43,084 nt of DNA from Clostridiales bacterium Firm_07 (GTDB lineage Bacteria > Bacillota > Clostridia > Oscillospirales > CAG-272): NCBI GenBank assembly GCA_001604005.1, contig LVAM01000021.1, forward strand, positions 1 through 43,084. The letters are read 5' to 3'. The stretch's first letter is position 1, and each line of letters starts with the position of its first letter. This document shows, piece by piece, positions 8,312 to 16,104 of the stretch. The translations under genes and the position numbers were made by a program. Under the pieces are notes generated by a model, which had not been told where the DNA came from, made no database searches, and saw only the letters and a program-made list of their open reading frames with translations.

Positions 8312-8340
8312 AGTATAACACAAATGCGCGCGGGAATCAA
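8312..8340 (-). promoter_or_regulatory. SigA promoter of the aminotransferase gene
   Basis: On the minus strand, TTGATT (8335-8340), a 17-bp spacer and TATACT (8312-8317), about 40 nt before the start codon. Confidence 0.7.
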
Positions 8341-8502
8341 GAGCAAAATGATGCACTTTTCGAGAAGATTTCATTATATTTTTGTGCGCGCGACAAATCT
8401 CGTATATGGCAGGCGGGCATCTTTGTCGGGCTTTGTGGAAAAGCGTGCATTTTTGTCAAAAAGTGTCCGTGTTTTTTGGCGATTTTGATGCGCGCCTTTG
8501 CC

Positions 8503-8531
8503 TTGACAAATTTTGCCGCGTGTGATATACT
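8503..8531 (+). promoter_or_regulatory. SigA promoter of the xpt-nucleoside uptake operon
   Basis: TTGACA (8503-8508), a 17-bp spacer and TATACT (8526-8531), a near-consensus promoter placed directly before the guanine riboswitch. The 8341-8502 stretch upstream of it shows no supported feature. Confidence 0.85.
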
Positions 8532-8554
8532 GAAAGCACAACCGAATAGCACCG

Positions 8555-8619
8555 ATTAGTATAGGTTCGGATAAAATGGCCCGAATGTTTCTACCGCACG
8601 CCAAGTTGCGACTACTGAT
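8555..8619 (+). promoter_or_regulatory. Guanine-sensing purine riboswitch aptamer
   Basis: A purine riboswitch that binds guanine (or hypoxanthine) and stops transcription of salvage and uptake genes. P1 forms between ATTAGTA (8555-8561) and TACTGAT (8613-8619). P2 pairs TTCGG with CCGAA. The invariant junction GTTTCTACC lies at 8587-8595 and P3 is CGCA/TGCG. The base before P1' is C at 8612 (GACTAC), the position that selects guanine over adenine. Loops L2 (ATAAAATGG) and L3 (CGCCAAGT) differ somewhat from the usual kissing loops. Confidence 0.9.
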
Positions 8620-8622
8620 TGC

Positions 8623-8657
8623 ACATCCACATTTCCCGTGGATGTTGTTTCGTTTTT
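8623..8657 (+). terminator. Riboswitch terminator hairpin
   Basis: ACATCCAC pairs with GTGGATGT around a 7-nt loop and is followed by a T-rich tract (TGTTTCGTTTTT). It begins four bases after the aptamer and is the likely expression platform. Confidence 0.75.
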
Positions 8658-8659
8658 CG

Positions 8660-8699
8660 CCTGCGGCAGATTTTCCGGCCACAGGTTGTTTTTATTTTT
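8660..8699 (+). terminator. Second terminator-like hairpin in the xpt leader
   Basis: CCTGCGGC and GCCACAGG pair at seven of eight positions and are followed by TTGTTTTTATTTTT. It may back up the first terminator before the xpt ribosome site. Confidence 0.45.
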
Positions 8700-8719
8700 A
8701 ATAAAAGGAGGTTTCGGCG

Positions 8720-9292
8720 ATGCGGCAAATGGAAGAAAAGATCGTTTCCTGCGGCAAAATCCTTGCGGGCGACGTGCTGAAAGTCGATAACTTCCTCAAC
8801 CACCAGATCGACGTGGATTTTCTTGCCGAAGCCGGACGCGAGTTCTACCGCCTTTATAAAGATGAAGGCGTCACGAAAGTTCTGACCATCGAGGCGTCGG
8901 GCATCGCCATCGCGTGCCTGACGGCGGAATGCTTCCACGTGCCGGTGCTGTTTGCCAAAAAATCCACCACCAGCAATATGTCGAAAAACGTGTATGCCTC
9001 CTCGGTGGAATCCTATACCCACGGTTGCACCTATACCGTAACGGTCGCGAAAGAGTATCTGAACGAAAACGACAGAGTGCTGATCGTTGACGATTTTCTC
9101 GCAAAGGGAAGCGCGCTCACGGCACTGCTTGACCTCGTAGAGCAATCCGGCGCCGTGGCGGTGGGTTGCGGCATTGCGATCGAAAAATCTTATCAAGAGG
9201 GCGGCAACTCCCTGCGCGCCAAAGGCGTGCGGGTGGAGTCTCTTGCGAAAATCGCCGCGATGAGCGAAAAAGACGGGATCCGATTCTGCTGA
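8720..9292 (+). CDS. xpt: Xanthine phosphoribosyltransferase
   Basis: Cytoplasmic purine salvage enzyme that makes XMP (and GMP) from the free base and PRPP. The 190-residue product has the family's length. The segment ILAGDVLKVDNFLNHQID matches the Xpt N-terminus, TIEASGIAIA holds the substrate loop, and RVLIVDDFLAKGSAL is the PRPP-binding signature. ATG 8720 lies 8 nt after an AGGAGG site; an ATG three codons later has no better site. The guanine riboswitch in front explains its control, and the nucleoside importer genes downstream fit the same stimulus. Confidence 0.95.
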   Translation: MRQMEEKIVSCGKILAGDVLKVDNFLNHQIDVDFLAEAGREFYRLYKDEGVTKVLTIEASGIAIACLTAECFHVPVLFAKKSTTSNMSKNVYASSVESYTHGCTYTVTVAKEYLNENDRVLIVDDFLAKGSALTALLDLVEQSGAVAVGCGIAIEKSYQEGGNSLRAKGVRVESLAKIAAMSEKDGIRFC

Positions 9293-9384
9293 CGCGGCAG
9301 GGAGGATTGCGCCTTTTCCTTTTTCTCTCGGTTTACCGGCGTTTGCCTGTAAATAAAAAAATTTTTTTAGGAGGACATTCCAAA

Positions 9385-10662
9385 ATGTTCAAGAAAGCAC
9401 TTGCACTTGTTCTTGCCGTTCTGATGTGCGCCACGCTTGCCGTCGCCTTCTCTTCCTGCAAGAAGAAAGACACCAAAAAAGGTATGAGCGCTGACCTTCT
9501 CCCCAGAGAAGCCGTCACCAACGACGTCACCGTTCCCGCCGATTTCAAGATGGGTCTTATCTGCCTGCACGATGAGAACTCCACCTACGACAAGAACTTT
9601 ATCGACGCTTTCGTGTCGGTCGCACAAGCGCTCAACATTCCCGAAGACCGTTACTTCATCGTGAAGAACGTTGCCGAGTCCGAGGCTTGCTACAATGCCG
9701 CGAAAGACCTTGCCGCTTCCAAAGGCTGCAAAGTCGTGTTCGCCGACAGCTTCGGTCACGAAGATTATATGAAACAAGCCGCCGCTGAATATCCCGACGT
9801 GCAATTCTGCCACGCCACCGGTGTGAAAGCCAAAGATTCCGGCCTTCCCAATTTCGGCAACGCTTTCGCCGCTATCTATGAGGGCAGATACCTTGCGGGC
9901 ATCGTTGCCGGCATGAAACTCAACGAGATGATCGCCAACGGCAAGATCAAAGCCGAAGAAGCTGTGATCGGCTATGTCGGCGCCTTCACCTACGCCGAAG
10001 TGGTCTCCGGCCTTACCTCCTTCTACCTCGGTGCGAAATCGGTTTGCCCCAGCGCCACGATGCAGGTTCAATACACCGGTTCTTGGTATGATCCCACCGC
10101 TGAAAAAGAGGCCGCCATTGCTTTGATCGAGCAGAAGAAATGCGTTCTCATCAGCCAGCACGCCGACTCTCTCGGCGCCCCCACCGCTTGCGAAGAAAAG
10201 GGCGTTCCGAACGTTTCTTACAACGGTAGCACCTACACCGCGGGTGAGAACACCTTCCTCGTGTCCTCCGCCATCAACTGGGCTCCTTACTTCAAATACG
10301 TTGTGAAACAGGTCGTGAACGGCGAGGCCGTCGCCGCTAACTGGTGCGGTACCATCGCCACCAACTCCGTGGTTCTCTCCGGTCTCAACCAGGACGTCGT
10401 TGCCGACGGCACCGAAGCCAAAGTGACAGAAGCCATCGCCGCTTTCAAAGCCGGCACGCTCCACGTCTTTGATACCAGCAAATGGACCAAAGACGGCGCG
10501 CACCTGACCGAGTACCTTGCCGATGTGGACGGCGACTACGCCGGTGAAACCAACGTCATTCACGACGGTTATTTCGACGAGTCCAACGCAACTTCCTTCC
10601 GTTCGGCTCCTTACTTCGATATCAACATCGACGGCATCACCTACGTCAACACCAAGTTCTGA
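9385..10662 (+). CDS. BMP-family nucleoside-binding lipoprotein of an ABC importer
   Basis: Substrate-binding protein of a purine nucleoside ABC transporter (BMP/PnrA family, the NupN type), anchored by lipid on the outer face of the membrane. The signal peptide has a basic start, a hydrophobic core and a lipobox ending at Cys25 (AFSSC). After it, MGLICLHDENSTYDKNFIDAF is the start of the BMP fold, with GRYLAGIVAGMKLNE and SWYDPTAEKEAAIALIEQKK as further family landmarks. The 425 residues are a little long for the family. ATG 9385 is preceded by AGGAGG (9369-9374). The 92-nt gap after xpt shows no terminator or clear promoter, so it is likely controlled by the same riboswitch. ATPase and permease genes follow. 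Confidence 0.9.
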   Translation: MFKKALALVLAVLMCATLAVAFSSCKKKDTKKGMSADLLPREAVTNDVTVPADFKMGLICLHDENSTYDKNFIDAFVSVAQALNIPEDRYFIVKNVAESEACYNAAKDLAASKGCKVVFADSFGHEDYMKQAAAEYPDVQFCHATGVKAKDSGLPNFGNAFAAIYEGRYLAGIVAGMKLNEMIANGKIKAEEAVIGYVGAFTYAEVVSGLTSFYLGAKSVCPSATMQVQYTGSWYDPTAEKEAAIALIEQKKCVLISQHADSLGAPTACEEKGVPNVSYNGSTYTAGENTFLVSSAINWAPYFKYVVKQVVNGEAVAANWCGTIATNSVVLSGLNQDVVADGTEAKVTEAIAAFKAGTLHVFDTSKWTKDGAHLTEYLADVDGDYAGETNVIHDGYFDESNATSFRSAPYFDINIDGITYVNTKF

Positions 10663-10689
10663 TTTTGACGGGAGTTCTTATCCCGACAG

Positions 10690-10728
10690 CCTCAGAGGGA
10701 GCGGGCCCTTGCCCGCGCCCCTCTGGGG
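10690..10728 (+). promoter_or_regulatory. GC-rich intercistronic hairpin after the binding protein gene
   Basis: CAGAGGGAGCGGGC and GCCCGCGCCCCTCTG form a long stem without an adjoining T-run. Placed between the binding protein and the ATPase genes, it probably protects the upstream mRNA or partly attenuates transcription, so that the lipoprotein exceeds the transporter. Confidence 0.55.
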
Positions 10729-10755
10729 CTACCTCTATTTTTCTTTGGAGGCAAT

Positions 10756-12285
10756 ATGGCTGAAAACATTGCTTTGCAACTCAAAAACATCTCCAAACAC
10801 TTCGGCACCATTATGGCAAACCGCAAGGTTGACCTTGATCTTGTCCGGGGGGAGATCCTTGCCGTTTTGGGTGAAAACGGAAGCGGCAAAACCACGCTGA
10901 TGAACATGATCGCCGGCATTTACTACCCGGACGAAGGGCAGATCTTCGTCGACGGGAAAGAGGCGACCATTCGTTCTCCCAAAGACGCGTTTGAATATAA
11001 GATCGGTATGATCCACCAACACTTCAAACTGGTGGATATTTTCACCGCGGCGGAAAACATCGCGCTCGGTATGCACGATGAGGGAAAGTTCGATATGGCA
11101 AAGATCGAGGCTTCCGTTGCGGAACTGACCGAAAAATTTGGCTTTGAAATGGATCCGCGCAAGAAGATTTATCAGATGTCGGTTTCGGAAAAGCAAACCG
11201 TTGAAATTCTGAAAATTCTTTACCGCGGTGCAGATATTTTGATTCTCGATGAGCCTACGGCGGTGCTGACGCCGCAGGAGATCGACAAACTTTTCGCCGT
11301 GCTTCGCCGTATGCGCGAAAGCGGCAAATCCATCATCATCATCACGCACAAACTGCACGAGGTGATGGCGATCTCGGACCGCGTTGCGGTGCTTCGCCGC
11401 GGCGAACATATCGCCACCGTGAAGACCGCCGAAGTAAGCGAGGCGGAACTGACCGAGATGATGGTGGGCAAAAAAATTTCGCTCAATATCGACCGTACCG
11501 AGCCGAAAAATCCGACGGATCGGCTGATTGTGAAAAATCTCAACTGTTTCAGTATCGACGGCATTCAAAAATTAAGTTCGGTATCGTTTACGGCGCGTTC
11601 GGGCGAGATCCTCGGCATCGCGGGCATCGCGGGCAGCGGACAGCGCGAACTGCTGGAAGCCATTGCGGGTTTGCAGCATTTGAGCGGCGGCGAGATCACG
11701 TATATTGATCCGCAGACCGGCGTCGAGGAAAATTTGCGCGACAAAACGCCGCAGCAAATAAGAGAACTTGGCGTGCGTCTTTCCTTTGTGCCGGAAGACC
11801 GCCTCGGTATGGGGCTTGTCGGCAATATGGATATCGTGGACAATATGATGTTGCGCAGTTATCGGCGCGGAAGATCGTTGTTCCTTGACCGCAAACAACC
11901 AAGCAACCTGGCGGACGAGATCATCGCAAGTCTTGAAGTCGTGACACCGAGTTCGCATACGCCCGTGCGCCGTCTTTCCGGCGGCAACGTGCAGAAAGTG
12001 CTTGTGGGGCGTGAGATCGCCGCCGCGCCGACGGTGCTGATGGCGGCATATCCCGTGCGCGGGCTGGATATCAACTCGTCTTATATGATCTACAATCTGC
12101 TCAACGCGCAAAAAGAAAACGGTGTTGCCGTTATCTTTGTCGGAGAAGACCTCGACGTTCTCCTTGAACTCTGCGACCGCATTTTGGTGCTTTGCGGCGG
12201 CAAGGTGTCGGGCATCGTGGAGGGCAGAAAAGCCAAAAAAGAGCAGGTCGGCTTGATGATGACCAAAACGGAAGGGGTGTCTTGA
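10756..12285 (+). CDS. nupO: Nucleoside ABC transporter ATPase with two nucleotide-binding domains
   Basis: Energising subunit of the nucleoside importer (NupO/YufO type), carrying two ABC domains in 509 residues. Domain 1 (about 1-250) has Walker A GENGSGKTT near residue 37 and Walker B DILILDEPTAVLT. Its signature loop reads MSVSEKQTVEI, a weakened form of LSGGQ. Domain 2 (about 255-509) has the loop GIAGSGQRELL, signature RLSGGNVQKV and a modified Walker B MAAYPVRGLD, as in sugar and nucleoside importers of the RbsA/BMP class. The ribosome site is GGAGG with 7-nt spacing. The stop is separated from the next gene by one base, so the products are coupled. Confidence 0.92.
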   Translation: MAENIALQLKNISKHFGTIMANRKVDLDLVRGEILAVLGENGSGKTTLMNMIAGIYYPDEGQIFVDGKEATIRSPKDAFEYKIGMIHQHFKLVDIFTAAENIALGMHDEGKFDMAKIEASVAELTEKFGFEMDPRKKIYQMSVSEKQTVEILKILYRGADILILDEPTAVLTPQEIDKLFAVLRRMRESGKSIIIITHKLHEVMAISDRVAVLRRGEHIATVKTAEVSEAELTEMMVGKKISLNIDRTEPKNPTDRLIVKNLNCFSIDGIQKLSSVSFTARSGEILGIAGIAGSGQRELLEAIAGLQHLSGGEITYIDPQTGVEENLRDKTPQQIRELGVRLSFVPEDRLGMGLVGNMDIVDNMMLRSYRRGRSLFLDRKQPSNLADEIIASLEVVTPSSHTPVRRLSGGNVQKVLVGREIAAAPTVLMAAYPVRGLDINSSYMIYNLLNAQKENGVAVIFVGEDLDVLLELCDRILVLCGGKVSGIVEGRKAKKEQVGLMMTKTEGVS

Positions 12286-12286
12286 A

Positions 12287-13447
12287 ATGAATGAGCAAGT
12301 AAAAAAGACGCGCGATCCGTTTGTGCGCATCACCAAACGCGACGGCGTGACTTTCGGAAAAGCCTGCATCGTCCGCGCCGTTTGTATCGCCGTCGCACTG
12401 CTGTTGTGTGCGATTTTGACCGTGCTTGTGACGGGGCAAAACCCGCTCGTGATGTTTGCCACCGTCTTTAAGGGTGCTTTCGGTAAAGGAAGAGGATTTG
12501 TTACGCTGCACGAGGCGGCGTTGCTCCTTTGCGTATCGCTTGCGGTGACGCCCGCTTTCCGTATGCGCTTTTGGAACATCGGCGCGGAAGGGCAGGCACT
12601 GATCGGCGGTCTTGCGACAGCCGTCATTATGTTCCTTTTCCACGACAGAATGTCCACTTTTCCGCTTGTGCTGTTGATGACGGTCTCCGCCGTTGTCGCG
12701 GGTGCGATCTGGGGGGTGCTTCCCGCCATTTTCAAGGCGCACTGGGGCACCAACGAAACGCTTTTCACGCTGATGATGAACTATATTGCCATTCGTCTTG
12801 TCGAATGGTTCCTAAAAATTGCCGATAAAAGCGGCTCCAACGTGGTCAGTCACTCGCTCCTCGGCGACGGCATCCCCAATCTTTTCGGCGTGCAGTATCT
12901 TTTCAATATCGTGGTCGTGGCGCTTTTGACGGTGGTGTTGTATATCTATTTGCAATACAGCAAGCACGGCTATGAGATCGCGGTGGTGGGCGAGAGCGAA
13001 AACACCGCCCGCTACGTCGGTATCAACGTGCGGAAGGTCATCATTCGCACGATGATCCTTTCCGGCGCGATCTGCGGACTTGCAGGACTTCTCATCGTGG
13101 GCGGCGCTTCGCACTCGATCGACTCCAACATCATCAAAGGACGCGGATTTACCGCCATTATGGTGTCGTGGCTCGGCAAATTCAATCCTCTCTATATGAT
13201 CTTAACCACCTTCTTGCTGGTTTTCCTTGCCCGCGGCGCCGATGAGGTGTCTACCATCTGTGGGCTCAATTCGTCCTTCTCGGATATATTGACGGGCATC
13301 ATTTTGTTCTTTATCATCGGCAGCGAGTTTTTCATTCATTATCAAATGCATTTCAACTGGAGCTTCTTTGAACGCGAAAAAAATGATGAAGCCGGTGCGT
13401 TTTCTGCCGAAAAACCGGCGCAAACCGACGAAAAGGAGGAAGCGTAA
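12287..13447 (+). CDS. nupP: Nucleoside ABC transporter permease 1
   Basis: One of two membrane subunits of the BMP-type nucleoside importer (NupP/YufP type; BPD_transp_2 family). The 386-residue product has a basic N-terminus, then a helix AVCIAVALLLCAILTVLVTG, and about eight to nine further hydrophobic segments. The motif FRMRFWNIGAEGQALIGGLA and the later RYVGINVRKVIIRTMILSGAICGLAG are characteristic. A charged cytoplasmic tail follows the last helix. Its ATG lies one base after the ATPase stop and its own stop abuts the next start. Confidence 0.92.
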   Translation: MNEQVKKTRDPFVRITKRDGVTFGKACIVRAVCIAVALLLCAILTVLVTGQNPLVMFATVFKGAFGKGRGFVTLHEAALLLCVSLAVTPAFRMRFWNIGAEGQALIGGLATAVIMFLFHDRMSTFPLVLLMTVSAVVAGAIWGVLPAIFKAHWGTNETLFTLMMNYIAIRLVEWFLKIADKSGSNVVSHSLLGDGIPNLFGVQYLFNIVVVALLTVVLYIYLQYSKHGYEIAVVGESENTARYVGINVRKVIIRTMILSGAICGLAGLLIVGGASHSIDSNIIKGRGFTAIMVSWLGKFNPLYMILTTFLLVFLARGADEVSTICGLNSSFSDILTGIILFFIIGSEFFIHYQMHFNWSFFEREKNDEAGAFSAEKPAQTDEKEEA

Positions 13448-14440
13448 ATGACTGTACTGATCACGTTTATCCAGCGCGCCATCTTGCAGGCGACGCCGCT
13501 CCTCTTCGGCGCGACGGGTGAGATCATCACCGAAAAATCCGGCAACCTCAACCTCGGTATTCCCGGCATCATGTATACCGGCGCCATTTCGGGCGTCATC
13601 GGCGGATTCTTTTATCAGAACGCCTGCCAGGCGGCGGGATATGCCGTGGTGCCGATCATTGCCGTCCTCATTCCACTGCTTTGTTCGTTGGTCGGCTCGC
13701 TTCTCGTCACGCTGATCTATTGTTTCCTCACCATCACGCTTCGTGCCAACCAAAACGTGACCGGTCTTGCCATCACCACGTTCGGCACGGGGCTCGGCAA
13801 CTTTTTCGGCGGGTCGCTTATCAAGATCACCAAGAGCGACGTGCCGTACGTCGCGCTGACCAAGATTTCGCTTGCGTTTAAGAAGACTTTGCCCTTTGCC
13901 TCCAAAACGGGGGCGTTCGGCACGCTCTTCTTCTCCTACGGATTCCTTGTATACTTGTCGATCATTTTGGCGATCGTTGCGGCGATCGTGCTGAACAAAA
14001 CCCGCGTGGGACTCCATTTGCGCGCGGTGGGTGAAAACCCCGCCACGGCGGACGCGGCGGGCATCAACGTCACCAAATACAAATATTTTGCCACGGCGAT
14101 CGGCGGTATGATCGCGGGGCTCGGCGGTCTTTTCTTCGTGATGGATTATTCCGGCGGCATTTGGGCGAACAACGGCTTCGGCGATCGCGGCTGGCTTGCC
14201 ATCGCCATCGTCATTTTCGCTCTTTGGAAACCGAACTTCGCCATTCCCGCGTCCTTCCTCTTCGGCGGTCTTTATATCCTTTACAACTACATTTCCGCCT
14301 CTATGGCACTGATCCCGATCCTGCAAATGTCTCCTTACGTGGTGACACTGATCGCGCTGGTCTTGACCAGCATTCGTAACAACCGCGAGAAGCAGCCTCC
14401 CGCGTCTCTCGGGCTGTCTTATTTCCGCGAAGAGCGGTAA
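13448..14440 (+). CDS. nupQ: Nucleoside ABC transporter permease 2
   Basis: Second membrane subunit of the importer (NupQ/YufQ type, same BPD_transp_2 family), forming a heterodimer with the product of the gene before it. The 330-residue protein begins with ATPLLFGATGEIITEKSGNLNLGIPGIM, the classic first segment of these permeases. It also contains LRAVGENPATADAAGINVTKYK, the cytoplasmic loop that meets the ATPase. The ATG follows the upstream TAA directly, with an AAGGAGG site inside the upstream gene. It is the last gene before a strong terminator. Confidence 0.92.
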   Translation: MTVLITFIQRAILQATPLLFGATGEIITEKSGNLNLGIPGIMYTGAISGVIGGFFYQNACQAAGYAVVPIIAVLIPLLCSLVGSLLVTLIYCFLTITLRANQNVTGLAITTFGTGLGNFFGGSLIKITKSDVPYVALTKISLAFKKTLPFASKTGAFGTLFFSYGFLVYLSIILAIVAAIVLNKTRVGLHLRAVGENPATADAAGINVTKYKYFATAIGGMIAGLGGLFFVMDYSGGIWANNGFGDRGWLAIAIVIFALWKPNFAIPASFLFGGLYILYNYISASMALIPILQMSPYVVTLIALVLTSIRNNREKQPPASLGLSYFREER

Positions 14441-14444
14441 AACG

Positions 14445-14482
14445 GAGCCGCCTTTTTGCCGATCGCAAAAGGGCGGCTCTTT
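14445..14482 (+). terminator. Intrinsic terminator of the nucleoside uptake operon
   Basis: GAGCCGCC and GGCGGCTC, with an inner TTTTGC/GCAAAA pairing, form a long stem followed by TTTC. It begins four bases after the permease stop. Confidence 0.8.
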
Positions 14483-14507
14483 CACCACGAAAAAGGCGGT
14501 ATTCGAT

Positions 14508-15347
14508 ATGGAACAATCCAAAGACAGATTGGCGGTTCTTGCCAAGATCGAGCAATATGAAAAAGAGGGGCGCTTTTCCGAAGACGTCGAGCCGGACGCG
14601 CCCGCGAGAGTGCTGTTGCCGGCGGAGATCGAGTATATTCGGAAGGGCGCGGTTGCGCGCGTGCGCCGTGCGATCGCGCTACGCTTTGCCAATAAGTTCT
14701 TTCGCGAAATGATGAAGAGCGGGGAGTTTCGCGTCGGCGAGATCATCGGTGCGGAGCATCTTGCCGCCGTGGAGGGCGCGATCGTCACCTGCAACCATTT
14801 TCATATGGGCGACACGTACGCGACGCAACAGGCGTTTTTGAAATCCGGTCACAAAAAGCGGCTTTACCGCGTTATCAAAGAGGGCAATTTTACTTCCACC
14901 TCCGGCGTGATCCGCCGTATGATGCAGGACGCCGACACGTTGCCGCTCAGTTCCGACCGCGCCACGATGGTCAAGTTTTTGCGCGCCGTGACGACGCTTC
15001 TTCGTGAGGGAAACTGCGTGCTTGTTTATCCGGAACAGAGTATGTGGTGGAATTACCGTAAGCCTCGCCCGTTTGAAAGCGGCGCTTTCGATCTTGCGGT
15101 GCGCGCAGACGTGCCGGTGGTGCCGATGTTCATCGCCACGCGTGATCTCGACACGGTTTCAGAAAACGGTTTCCCCACCAAACGGTATACCGTTTTTGTC
15201 GGCGAGGCACTTTATCCCGACGACACGCTTCCGCGCACCGAGCGCCGCGACGCCTTGCGCGCGCAAAACTTTGCGTTTTGCAAGCAAACATACGAAGATT
15301 TTTACGGCACGGCGCTTTCTTATAACGAAAAGGACGGGGAAAAATGA
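14508..15347 (+). CDS. PlsC-like 1-acyl-glycerol-phosphate acyltransferase family protein
   Basis: Membrane-associated acyltransferase of the lysophosphatidic acid acyltransferase family, probably in phospholipid synthesis. The 279-residue product has the catalytic H-x4-D motif in CNHFHMGD (near residue 92) and the second substrate motif YPEQSMWWNYRKPRPFESGAF (near 175), where family members usually have FPEGTRS. A third conserved block is VPVVPMFIAT. No clear membrane helix is seen. The ribosome site is weak (AAAGGCGG, 14492-14499). The stop overlaps the next start as ATGA. No promoter is visible in the short gap after the preceding terminator, so readthrough may drive it. The acceptor lipid is unknown. 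Confidence 0.85.
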   Translation: MEQSKDRLAVLAKIEQYEKEGRFSEDVEPDAPARVLLPAEIEYIRKGAVARVRRAIALRFANKFFREMMKSGEFRVGEIIGAEHLAAVEGAIVTCNHFHMGDTYATQQAFLKSGHKKRLYRVIKEGNFTSTSGVIRRMMQDADTLPLSSDRATMVKFLRAVTTLLREGNCVLVYPEQSMWWNYRKPRPFESGAFDLAVRADVPVVPMFIATRDLDTVSENGFPTKRYTVFVGEALYPDDTLPRTERRDALRAQNFAFCKQTYEDFYGTALSYNEKDGEK

Positions 15348-16069
15348 AGATTTTGATTATTCGACACGGCGATCCGGACTATGTGCTCGATTCGTTGACG
15401 GAAAAGGGAAAAAGAGAAGCGGCACTGCTTGCCGACAGGATGAAAGGCGAAAAAATCGACGTGATCTACACCTCACCGCTCGGCAGAGCGCGTCTTACTG
15501 CCCGTTACACGGCAAACGTGATCGGAAAAGAGCCGATCATCAAAGACTGGCTGCAAGAATTTTCTCACCGCGTCGATCTTCCGTATCTTGATAAGCCGCA
15601 CCTCATCTGGGATCTTCTGCCCGAGTTTTGGAGCAAGGACGATCGGCTTTACGACAGGGAAAAGTGGCGCGAAGTCGATTTTATGAAAAAAGGCGATATC
15701 GCCGCCTATTACCGTGAAGTGTGCGACGGTTTTGACGCGTTGCTTGCCGAGCACGGCTATGTACGTGAGGGGAGAATTTACCGCGCGGAACGCCCCAACC
15801 GCGAAACCATCGCGCTTTTCTGCCATTTCGGCGTTGAGAGCGTTTTGCTTTCTCACATTCTCTCGGTTGCCCCCACGGTCCTGGGGCACGGGCTTGTCGC
15901 GTTGCCGACCTCGGTGACGACCATTTACACCGAGGAGCGGAGAAAAGGCGTCGCGTCGCTCCGCGTTGCCGCGTTCGGCGACCTCTCGCACCTTTTTGCG
16001 GGCGGAGAAGAACCCTCTTTTTCGGCGAGATTTTGCGAGACGTTTGACAGTGACGAACGGCACGACTGA
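15344..16069 (+). CDS. Histidine phosphatase superfamily protein
   Basis: A cytoplasmic phosphatase of the phosphoglycerate-mutase-like histidine phosphatase superfamily. The catalytic RHG lies in KILIIRHGDPDYVLD at the N-terminus, TSPLGRARLTARYTA holds the conserved Arg, and ALFCHFGVESVLLSHIL carries the second catalytic His. The 241 residues include an insert between residues 80 and 130 (W-rich, charged) not found in the small members. It overlaps the acyltransferase gene by four bases (ATGA), so the two are co-translated. The substrate cannot be inferred. Confidence 0.85.
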   Translation: MKILIIRHGDPDYVLDSLTEKGKREAALLADRMKGEKIDVIYTSPLGRARLTARYTANVIGKEPIIKDWLQEFSHRVDLPYLDKPHLIWDLLPEFWSKDDRLYDREKWREVDFMKKGDIAAYYREVCDGFDALLAEHGYVREGRIYRAERPNRETIALFCHFGVESVLLSHILSVAPTVLGHGLVALPTSVTTIYTEERRKGVASLRVAAFGDLSHLFAGGEEPSFSARFCETFDSDERHD

Positions 16070-16103
16070 AAAAGCGGCGGTCGCATTTGCGACCGCCGCT
16101 TTT
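16070..16103. terminator. Bidirectional intrinsic terminator
   Basis: AAAAGCGGCGGTCGC and GCGACCGCCGCTTTT form a 15-bp perfect stem with a 4-nt loop. It serves the phosphatase gene on the plus strand and the MscS gene on the minus strand. Confidence 0.88.
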
Positions 16104-16104
16104 C

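Noticed and set aside
8555-8619. Adenine-type reading of the purine riboswitch
   Set aside because: The discriminating base is C (GACTAC), not T, and the gene is xpt.
13202-14794. A 530-codon minus-strand frame across the second permease and acyltransferase genes
   Set aside because: It crosses a strong terminator and two well supported plus-strand genes; no domain is visible.
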